Shown here: piece after piece, positions 24,101-36,100 of the stretch | Position numbering within the stretch: position 1 is the stretch's first letter | How the letters are laid out: every line of letters starts with the position of its first letter | Source of the DNA: Bolinopsis microptera | Taxonomy: Eukaryota > Ctenophora > Tentaculata > Lobata > Bolinopsidae | Assembly: GCF_026151205.1 (NCBI RefSeq) | Contig: NC_087079.1 | Location: 2,577,730 to 2,637,729 of the forward strand | Length of the DNA stretch: 60,000 bases | Direction of reading: 5' to 3' | Program-made: the position numbers and the translations under genes | Notes under the pieces: generated by a model | Told to the model about the DNA's origin: nothing | Seen by the model: only the letters and a program-made list of their open reading frames with translations | The model's database searches: none

Positions 24101-27100
24101 TTCTCTCAAGATCTGAATTTGACCAACTATAATAGTACGGTATAATCTCAAGAGGTAGATGCCAGAGAAAATAAAACACAGTGCTGACGTTCGTTGTTTC
24201 TGAAAGTATAAGGAAGCTCCTCTGATGACATCTCCAACCTCCTCCGGGATCTGCTCCCTGTCCTCCCTCTCCGACCTCCACTCTTCAGATGACGAGGTGT
24301 TCAGTAAACCTGACCACCAGACCCCCAACAACTCAGGTCACGTGTCCGATATTGACCTATCAAAACCTTGGAGCTCTAACCCCGATCTGTCAGCCAGATC
24401 TATCATGTTGGATACCAGCAATCTGAGCTTGTCAGTCGGCTGGAACCTCCACAACCCGGCACCAACTGTTATTATACCCAGACCTCGGCGCAAACTGGCC
24501 CCCAACACCCCCACCCATAGTGTAGTGGGTGGGGGTGCTACCCGCCCCGCTGCCACCAGGAACCTCAATCACATGATCATGATGAACCAATCTGAACCGG
24601 GGGATGTGTCCCGGCCTTGTGTGAGGCGGTGTTCATCTGGAGACCAGTTCCTGGAGAGATTGAGTTTGAACGCGTGGAGTGGGTGGGATAGTAGACCTCC
24701 TGATAGGTCTAGTAGTGCTGCACAGCTCCTACATCCTCCTTACCAGGTTACTTGTGTTACACTTATAGTTTATTGTGACCCATCTATACCCGCCACCACC
24801 ACTGTTTATTTAAATATTTTAATGTTTCATGTTATTCAATATACAGCACCACTTTACAACAAATTCTGTACCTACCAAAAATCCCGCTCACATAGTCAGC
24901 TCCCCTAGATTTCGCAATGTTATTTAACTTATTAGATCCTAGATATCAAAATTTACTCGGGTACACTTTATCACGACTCTTAAATTTCTCGAAACCACGC
25001 CCTTTTCGACCTTTTTTTCTAGAGTATCTCAGCTTCTGATAGAGAAACAAAGCTCAGATAAACACCAAAATGCGCGCAACGGCCCTCTAAAATCATTTTG
25101 AGCGCACAAATACCTAACAGTTGTCTAACAGCCAGACAATAGCAGGTTAATAGCCATTTTAATCAGAGACAACACAACTGCCTAAAATTGCTGTATGTGC
25201 GACAAATTTGAAGAACAAACATCACAATTAAGCTGAAACATTCGCCAAATTTGCATCCTATAGGTACTCTCAGTTTGGATTATTCAACAGTGTATATAAA
25301 GTAGTGTATAACGTTGCTTTACATATTTGTTGGGTGTAACATAACAAATAACTTGCAAGGTCAATATCTTACACTAAGCTTCCAATCAATTCAAGATGTA
25401 TAAATATAGATTCACCCTCATAGAGGGTTTTAAAATTATATGTGCAGAATGACTGGGGCTAGTTGAGCTGATGATGAGTATAATTGAGTGAGAGTTTCCA
25501 ATATTTTAACACAATACTAATCGACATTAACGCTAAAGATTAGGATTAACACATTTGCTGAAGATTAGAATTAACACATTCGCATTGTCCACATTGCAAG
25601 TTTCAACACATTGTGTGTATGGGCGAAAGTGACTCAATTTCAATCTGTTAGGGGTTGTAAACCAGTTGACTAGTTATTCATTTGCAAAGATTCATCCTCT
25701 CTTCATTTTTAATAAAATATCGATATTATTAAAATTCGCTGCATCATAAAAGTAATTATACTTTCCGATGTTTTTGATCATGATGTTACGTCATGAAAAA
25801 CGTTTGGCCCTGACCATAGTTGTGGGTATATTCAATATTCATGTCGATCTCAGCCGGCTTAATAGCCGACGCTTACTTGTGTTTCATTATGGCTATTAAC
25901 CGGCTATTAGCTGGCTATTAGCTGGCTAATAACCGGCTATTAGCCTGCTATTAACCGGCTATTAGAGGGCTGTTACCGTAACAGCTGTAAAATAGCAGGT
26001 CGGCATTGTGCCATTTTACAAAACTTAATGAGTTAAAGCATGAACCATGCTAATTGCTCAAATTTAGTGATTAGTTCTTTTTCTTTTCAATTTCCGTACT
26101 ATAAAACTATTGAGAAGTGTTTTGTTGTTGTGGGTAAGGTAAATGGAGTACAATAGAGGTTGTGAACTCTGAAATTTTAGGCAATGTCTTAGAAAAATAT
26201 TTGATTTTGAAATAAATTATAGGACCTTTGGCAAAGATTTGCTGACTGAGTAACATCATCTGCTTGACCCATCTCTTTTGGATTTTTCATATCTCTGATG
26301 ATAAAGATTGAAGAAGTTAAAAAGTCACACAGACGGAAGGTGAACGGGTACAAAATAAAGTGTATTCCTTCATTGACCGGAACACGATTGTGTGATATTA
26401 CAGAAGAGGTGATATTACAGAACTTGAAGATGTAATTGTTGCTCATTAAGTGCCACTCGCATGCTTAATTAAGTCGATTGCTCAGCAACCACTACTCTAA
26501 GGCCCTAAGTGTATTCACAGCACTTATCTATCATACATTATGTATACATTATACATATTGCACACATTTTGATGAGCACATGAGCTCTAGGTATCTCAAT
26601 CAGAAGCTGAGATACTCTATAATGTGAGTCGCGAAATGGGTGCGGTCGAAAAAGGGCGTGGTTTTGAGAAATATAAGAGCGGTGATAAAATGTACACGAG
26701 TCAATTTTGTTATTTAGGGTCTAATAAGTCTAATTGCATTGAGAAATCTCGAGGAGCCGACTATGTGAGCGGGATTGTTACACCAAACCATCATATTCAC
26801 GGTATCGCTACAAAAGTGTCGTGTTATTAGTTTCAGGTGCATGTTGTCGTACGATAAACCTGTTTTTGTATTTAGAAACAAAATACAAGTTGATGCTAAT
26901 ACGTATAGGTATAGTAGAGGTATAGTAAATCTAGCTTTAATTTTCAGGTATAACTTTATAACAGGCTCTCACAACCCCTCTTTTCAGCACGAGTCTAGAA
27001 TACAGGAACTGATATACGGTGACAACGACGCACGCTCAACCATCTCTCAACTCAAAACTGTTAGTTTTATGTTCTTAGTTGTTAATATTTTGGGGGGAGG

Positions 27101-30100
27101 GGGTGATCTTATTTTGCATCCTGTTAAAGATCCCTTTAGTCTCATCTTTTCTTCATCTCATGGAGCTACCCTATAAGTACACAATATTTGATCCTCTGAA
27201 CCAGGGTTCTCAAAACTTATGTATTCACCTCATTCATCACTCACTGAGTAACTTAATTAATAGGATAATTCTCGATTAAATTAAATAATTAATTTATACT
27301 TACACTCAAATCAACGTCTTAATTGTACGTATCAGTAATATAACGAGTTTAAGAATCCTAGCCAATCACTTAAATCGTGCTTATTTTCAGATACATTCTA
27401 TTTTCAATTTCCTGCTTTCGATACATATTCCACTTTAGTTAGCTTTTGTAATAAGTGTTGCCATAGTACCTAACTGTCTACTTTCTGCATGTTTCACAGT
27501 TGCTTCGCATAGTTTGAATATTTTGAATAGTTTTGATTCCTAAACAAACTCTCCGAGGTAAGCTGAAACCAACAAATTCCATGAATTTTATAAAAATCGT
27601 CCGCAAAAGAGCCCAGTGCTCAAGAGAGGCTAAGTAGGTCACATGTTAGCCCCCCCCCCTCATTAGCATGTTAGCTAATGAGTGTAATGATGGCCAAATA
27701 TTTAGCGTAAATCCTGCCTGATCATGGGTAATTATTAGCTTGTAATTCTGTATTACCGGTTATTAACTGATCTCTATAATAGTCTGCAGTCGGTGTGCCA
27801 GCCAATAACGAGAGATTTGCCAGCTAACTGACCAATCAGCGCGCGTCTTGTTAGCACGTGGGCGCCGGTATTTTGTAGCTGCGATAGTTTAACCTTACTT
27901 CATTTCACGAAAATGCCATTTTTTGAAGCAGGTTTTATTTTCACTGTGTTGGTATTAGTGTAGGGTACAGAGATGGTGAAGTATAAATATAAGTGAGTTG
28001 AACGGTTCAATATCCCTAATAAATCATTAATTAATCAGTAATATGCACTATTTGTAACACTGTGAAGAGTAGAGTTGTAAAGTACAGACAGGAAGCAGAT
28101 CCCATACACCTCATCACTCATTGTAGTGTACATACAATGTACTCACCGTGTACTAGTCCCCAGTATTCATAGTCATAACTCTAGCTGGGGTTACATTACT
28201 CTGTTTTAGCACCGCTTTTTAATCGCTTCTACTCGCGTAGTATGTCCAGTGTGTTGCTTTGTTTTGTTTAAGATAAGGGTTGTGGTGCGCTGCTGTGGGT
28301 GGACTCATAGTGGTTGGGGTTGAAACTAACAGCTTCTATTAGCTTAACCAGACTTACTGAAAAAGATTCCGTTTTATATTCTAATCTTGAGACCCTCGTA
28401 GAGCATCAGAGCAGCTCAATAATATTCGATGAAGGAAGATGATGATATCTCGACTGAGATAGTGCGGAAACAAGATGGTACTAAACAGGATGATATTAGT
28501 ACTTTTAGGCCTATCAGTCCACCAGGTAACTCACCTGTAAGCTCTATTGATCGTGAAGAGGATTTCAAATCTGCAAGCGAAAACATAGATCTCGTGAACA
28601 CATTGAGTCAAGGTAGCAGCAGAAGCTCCGTAAAGATCGTCAAGAAGATCAACATTGATCCCAACTTTGCTAGCCTTGTCAACTCCCAAGAGATTGAGCA
28701 AGACAGTTCAAGCTCACTTGAGGAGGATGAAGATCTGTTGATGAAGGAGCCCGTGTTGTCTGGAAGGCTTTTGCCGAGCCGCGCATTGCATGCAGAGGAG
28801 AATGATCAGTGGACACAACTTGTTAATGGGTTTGATACGAGATATATTAAAGGCGGAGGTAGTAGAAGTGGTGGTGGTAGAAGTGGTGGTGGTGGTGGTA
28901 GAAGTGGTGGTGGTGGTGGTAGAAGTGGTGGTGGTGGTAGTAGAAGTAATGGAGGTGGTGGAGGTGGTGGCGGTGAAATGGGGTATTACAACAGGGACAG
29001 AAGAAGATGGAGCGAGCCTGAAGTGATAAGGAACCGCCGACACTCCAGCACTTCAGAGCTAACATTAGAAGTGAGTACGCTCAAACTTCTTAGACTACTT
29101 TGTCGGTTTGTTCCACGGAGCACAGACAATAGAATCGTGGAGTTATTGTAATTTGTAAGTTATTGCAACTATTTGGGTTTTGCAAATTCAACCGACATTG
29201 CAAGTTGCAGTTGTCATGTTTTAACGTTTCCCGCTACAGTCCACAGGATCTTAAAATACACATACAATACAATTATGTGCTAATTATATCAACACTCTGC
29301 TAATTTCCTGTTAATCTATTATTACAATAAAAACCATCTATAATTATCCTAAAGACCGGTTGATACAGATTAGTGGATAACGGTTATTATGAAAGCATTT
29401 CAAATATCCGCGTTGCCATGACATCAGGAACAGATCCCACTAAAGATTCCACACCTTCATACTGTTAAGGATTAATGACAGGACAAATACTGCACTGCTT
29501 TGTTATATCAAGCACTCATCAGCAGTGAAGTATAATTCCGGCTGGAATCCCTGTCTCCTTGAGTAGGTGTAGTTTGTGAAGGAGCACCCTGTGTCACAAT
29601 AAGAGTAGTGTGTACTATTGTCCGGGGTGTTTGTCCAGTTTATTGCAACACACGCTGTGTAGATCCTGCACTTGCGCAACTTTTACCCACTGCCTTTGTT
29701 TAGTTTAATTTACTCTGCTGTTTTGTGTTCTGTGCTCTTATCAGCTTCTGTGTGGTTGCTATGATACGATATCACAGTGAAAACAGTGTCTACATTGCTG
29801 AAGGACGTTCTGCCAAAAAACGCAAAGATCGAAATCGCAGGATCAAAATCAGTCCCAGCAACGTGAGTTTTCTCTCCCCAGCATGACTGCAGCGGAGACT
29901 ATTTATGATTTCAACCCTATATTTGATAGTTATCCTGTACTAAATCCGATGTGATGATGTGATACCTAATCTTACTCACAGAACCTACCAGTAGTAACTA
30001 GAGACGGATCATTTGTAGAAAATAATTGCGAAAATAATTCCCCTCCCCTGGTCATCAACAAATAATTTGGATATTGAATATGATTCTATCGTCATAATAC

Positions 30101-33100
30101 TAGAGTCTATCCTTAAAAATATTATTATTTAAGTTGAAACTAGATAGTATTTTATAGTTCTCTACATACCAGGAGATCTACTGAACTACCGCTAAAGTCC
30201 TACTCGTCTATAAAATACGTGTAAAGTTACTCTCTACCTCGCCGCTACTAAGCTGGCACTCTCACATTCTGCTCTTTAAGTTCCGCTCTGCTTATCAAGA
30301 TTCTAACGGATTCCTCGAAACAACGCTCCTTCATGACTATCTAGATTTCTTTGAAATAATGCCATTTATTTCCCGGTAATTTATAAATTTATTCCTAAGA
30401 ATTAAGGAACATTATTAACCCTACACTCTACTTCCTAATAAGTTTGCTAGTCTGCCGATGATAGTTGATGTTGGAGCACCTTGTTCTAGTGCTTATCGCC
30501 GCCCCCTACCCCTTGCTGTACAATACATCCAATCAACCGAACTTAACAACATGAAGATACTGGAGAGTAGTGTAACTAGTAGTGTAACTAGTAGTGTAAC
30601 TAGTAGTGTAACTAGTAGTGTAACTAGTAGTGTAACTAGTAGTGTAACTAGTAGTGTAACTAGTAGTGTAACTAGTAGTGTAACTAGTAGTGTAACTAGT
30701 AGTGTAACTAGTAGTGTAACTAGTAGTGTAACTAGTAGTGTAACTAGTAGTGTAACTAGTAGTGTAACTAGTAGTGTAACTAGTAGTGTAACTAGTAGTG
30801 TAACTAGTAGTGTAACTAGTAGTGTAACTAGTAGTGTAACTAGTAGTGTAACTAGTAGTGTAACTAGTAGAGTAACTATTACAGAGGAATCAACTCTTCG
30901 GCAGGAAGTGCACATCACTTCTGGTCTTCACGTTCGCAGTCTTTCTATAGGACGTACAACGCGTAACGTGCGTGACGTCAGGTCACGTGGTTTGACGTCA
31001 CGTGAGAGCGCCGCCGCGTGCACGTGCACAGATGAAGATCAGTTAGACGGTACAAGAAGGGAAGCTGAAGAGTCGAGTGACTTTACTCGTCGCACGCTGC
31101 AAGCTCTTCGGGAGGATGGTGGGTTGTCAAGGCTGTCTAGGATACAACTTCTCGCTTTGTTATCTCTGTACAAAGCCAAGAAACTCTCTCATTCCATGGT
31201 ATTATATTAGATATTCTTTACAAGTATGTCACCAATTTAGTTTGTTAAGTCTGACTATTTTACTTTTATATTTAAAATACTACTTATTTACCAACAATAA
31301 ACATTATCATTGCTAAATTTTAGGAAAAATCAGTTTGATTACTGAAAAGGAGAGCCTCCTCAACTGTACTTGTTGGTAAAGCGTTAAAATGTAATAGCCT
31401 TGTTGTTCTTATTTCCTCGTTGTCGTCTGTCGATTTATTGGCAATCACTATTGTTTTTACTTGTCCTTGTTGAATAATTGGATACCAAAGGAGACTTGAG
31501 GAATTGAGGGACAGTAGTCTTACACAAAAGTATGTGATCTACACAGTACACTGTAGATTCTAAAGTATGTAATCCACACTGTAGATTCTAAAGTATGTGA
31601 TCTACACTGTAGAAGTGTAGATTGTAAAGTATGTGATCTACACTGTAGAAGTGTAGATTCTAAAGTATGTGATCTACACTGTAGAAGTGTAGATTCTAAA
31701 GTATGTGATCTACACTGTAGATTCTAAAGTATGTGATCTACACTGTAGAAGTGTAGATTGTAAATTATGTGATCTACACTGTAGAAGTGTAGATTCTAAA
31801 GCATGTGATCTACACTGTAGAAGTGTAGATTCTAAAGTATGTGATCTACACTGTAGATTCTAAAGTATGTGATCTACACTGTAGATTCTAAAGTATGTGA
31901 TCTACACTGTAGATTCTAAAGTATGTGATCTACACTGTAGATTCTAAAGTATGCGATGTTCACTGTAGATTCTAAAGTATGTGATCTACACTGTAGATTC
32001 TAAAGTATGTGATCTACACTGTAGATTCTAAAGTATGCGATCTACAGTCTACACTGTAGATTCTAGAGTCGAAACGTACACCAGCTGATGGACAATCAAA
32101 CATTTAACAAATTCCTGAGATGCTGACAGTTTTTAAGAACAATAGCCTTCCAAAGACTTTACCTTCGTGAGCACAGTTAACATTTCTTGATAATGTTTTC
32201 GATGTTGTTAATTTTGATTTTATTTGTAACGGGTGTATAGTAAGTCACAATTTTCTCAAATTGAAGTTGTATTGGCCTTCTGGTCACAGTTTGTAATATT
32301 TATACAGTGAAAGTGCTTTAACCCATATATAATAGGATAATACATGTAATATCATGGGTAGATCAAGTGGGAGGTATAGTAGATGGATGACATTTTTTGA
32401 TACCCATTTGTGGTGGTTGTCAGCTGTTCTCAGCTGCTTACCTGCCCTTGCTCGCGCAGTTGCTCTCTGTGCTGCATTAGCTGCATTGAAGACATTAGCC
32501 AAGAGGGAAGCCAGGAGAAACACCTCACGACACGTGCAGCGCACTCTTAGCACTTGTGATATAGATCAGGTGCTGAGAAAAGCTAAACTACGTTCCAAGG
32601 AGGGCGCATACCATACTTTCTTCGACTGTCGGGATAGATCTGAGGAAGAGAGGATAGCTTTCAAGGAGATCTGGGAGGAGTTGAAAGAGAAAAGAAAAGC
32701 AAATCCTAACGAATTTTATTTTATTAGGAACAATAATATTGTAAGCTCTGAAGAAAACAGTGTGTCAGGCCCGCCTGACTAAACTTTAACTGTTTCACAA
32801 TCTTCACCACACATGTTTGTTTCTACTTTCTATTCATAACTTTGTTTTAACGGGTACATGTAATTATGCCGGGCACAGTTCCTGTGTATTTATACCGTGT
32901 TTGGTTTCCCGTAATATTTAACAGATGGTGGCAACCTTTTACACTATTTTAATTTGTATCCTTAATATTTGCTGTACTCTGTAAAGTTTGAAAAGTATCT
33001 AATTAATTAACTAATTGATTTATAGATTGATTTATTAACCACTCTGACATGTGTTTGTTGCAGGAAAACCTAGAGCTGCAACATTTGATAGCTAACAGTC

Positions 33101-36100
33101 AGAACTCCCTTCTCGAGAACAAGGAGCGTATTTCGATACTCAAAAACAAGGTAACACCACCACTAAATTCACCAGATCTATATCAATTATGTGATTCTGC
33201 TTATGAGTGCCAGTTGAATTCTTAAATGTATTTAAAATGTCCATTTAACTCGGCTTCACAAGTTAAACATGTTCCCTCCCAAAGATGCAAGCTATTATCT
33301 CACTCACACCCCTTCTCAGATGCAAGAGCAAGCTCACTTGTTGCTGTGTGAGACAGGTCAGAAACAAGCGCTGCAGCAGGATAATGAATCGCTCAGGAGA
33401 CAGTTTGAGGGGCTCGCGTTAGTAGAGCAAATACTTTTCATTGTTTTCTTAAATTAATGCAAATGCTTATTCCACTTGCCATGGTAAAATGCCCGTACAT
33501 GGTAAAATGCCCATATATGGTATCAGTCCACTAACCTTGACCTCACCACCGCAGGAAGATGAAGGATGATTTACAGGACGAGAAGGACTCCCTGGAGATG
33601 AAATACCAAACCCTCCTCAACAGCTCTACTAAACCTAAGACGATAGAAACCAGCACTCCTAGAGCCAATAAGAAGAGACATAGACGCAGGTTAGACAAAC
33701 TTGTTTTCATGGCAACCATCTACTTAATATCTTCTTATGTCTGTGTTCTCTATCTTATTGTCTTTTGCTGGTATTGATCGTTATTTTTCTGATTACTGAA
33801 AATCAATCTATTCGTCTTCATATTTAAAACAGATTATTGAATTACCGATTAATTAACCAGGGGTGCAGGGTCAGGCTCACTGAACCAGTCCGGGTACACT
33901 TCCTCAGAGGAGGAAGTAGGAGGAGGAGGAGGGGGCCCTGTTAACGGCTCCTCTCGCACTGACTCCGCTCTACCTGAATCAGAGCCTTCCTTCTCCAGAG
34001 GTAATGTTTTGCAAGATACTCTTCTTTACAGCTGGTACACTCAGTCATACTTACTTTTTAGAGATACAATGTTTGTTTACTTTCTGTTAGATCCCTGTAT
34101 TCTGAAAACAGAAACTCAACAACTCCAAACAATTATAGAGAATAGTTACGACAGTTACGAAGCTGGGGAATCTCCGGTAAAACACTATTCAGTAGACGGA
34201 GATGGGGTTATCTGGAAGAGACCTCTTCAATCTTCTATAAATCACGCGCATCCTCTCATGGCTTCCACTATGAGGTATTTTCACAGAAATTGTTTGGGTT
34301 AGATTTAAAGATTTTATCTCTGTTCTACGCATTTAAATATGCATGTTTTTGACAATATAAGTTTATTAAATTCATCTTTTTAATTCCTATCGAATATCAA
34401 GGGTATCGTAAATCTTAATGCTTAAAATCATGTATTTTTTAAACCACTCACGATTAGTTTCAAACCCAGCATCAGTTGTCTCATTTCTGCATTGAAGTCA
34501 CTGGTCAATATACATTGTTGTAAATTATATTGTTATATATTATTCTATTTGTTTTCCAAAAATTGAAGTCACTGCTCCTTCATAAAGTCTTCACCTCAGA
34601 TATAGTCCCAGTGTTACCAGTGATGATTGTGGACAAGATAGCGGATACCATATTCCTACTTCAGATTGCTCTACCAAACCTTACTCAGTGAGTATTCATA
34701 ATCATAATCAAAAGTTAGTATCTAATCCTTTTGCTGATATTGCGCTTTAAGAAATCTAAAATCCAAGCTGTTTGGATGAAAGCTTCACCTTCAAGTGAGA
34801 ATTGTTATTCTTAGAATTCCGATAGAACCTAATTAGAGTAACCAAACAGGTGTGTTCGGTAACCTCACTAGAAGGGAGACAACCTGAGCGTGTGTTTAAA
34901 GTAGTGTTGCTAGGCGACAGTGCGGTTGGTAAATCCTCTTTTATCATGAGACTGTGTCACAACAGGTTTCAAGCTGCTTTTCAACCTACCATCGGAGTAG
35001 ATTTTCAGGTTAGTTTTTAGTTTTAGTTAATAGTTTTTAGTTTTTAGTTCAGCAATACTCACAATACCCATATATAGACTGTAACTGCTAATGGATTAAT
35101 TAGAGAGATTAGTATTATATATAACAATTTGGTATTGGCCATAGTTCACGATTTTGATCACCACAGTTATATTGACATATGTTTTAGATAATTCTCATGT
35201 TATGAACTTATTAAACAACAAGTCTAGAGTTATTGAGTAGTTAATAACACTCTGATACAGGTAAAGACGATGTTGATACAAAACACAGTAGTGTCGCTCA
35301 GCTCTGGGATACCGCTGGACAAGAGAGGTGCCGGCTATTTTAATTTACCCTTATTTTAATGTATTATTATCATTATCACGTGTAACCAGTAACCACGTGT
35401 GACGTGTGACCAGTAACCAGTACGTGTGATTTATGCAAGAGGCGTCAAATTATAGATGCCTTATACTATTAAACACAAATGCTCCTGCATAATTAATAGC
35501 ATTAATTAAGAGTCGGTAAATTGGGAGAGTCTGACTTGGTAGATTGAAATGATCTACAGTACTATGGTTAACAAGTAACATCTTCAGATTCAGGGCAATC
35601 ACTAAGTCTTATCTACGTAGAGTAGATGGAGTACTTCTTATGTATGATGTTACCAGGGAATCAAGCTTCAGGAACATCCGTGATTGGATTCAGAGTATTG
35701 AGGTAAGATGCTTAGTTAGTTATACATACTACTACTACTAGTTTTATTACGATCAAATTATGATTTGTTGTTGCGATAGGTGTACAGTTCACTATTGGCC
35801 CTTAAAATGGTCTTAGCTGTATTCTGTTTAGGATAGTGCTGATGTTACTATTGGCAAATCACCAAACAGACAAAACAGACAAAACAGACAAAACAGACAA
35901 AAGGTCACTTCCTCATTAAACTTTCAAATATTTTATGTTTTTCACACATTGAATGGGAAATTAAACTTACTGGGCTTATCTTCTTGTTGAATCTATAAAA
36001 TTTACGTTATGAGAAATCAGGTACAAGTTTAATTCCATTAACTTATCTTTTGCAGCTCGTTAAATCGAACATAGTTCGATAGATAATAATCTTACCGTAA

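Larger units (their letters stand above)
16123..24212. other. 8-kb intron of the Rab gene with nested genes and repeats
   Basis: Holds the minus-strand secreted-protein pair (16512-17771), a G-run (18126-18157), two long hairpins, a 13-bp minisatellite and a 49-bp minisatellite. Between these I see no further phase-compatible exon; 18160-19850 and 20565-22050 look non-coding. Confidence 0.6.
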
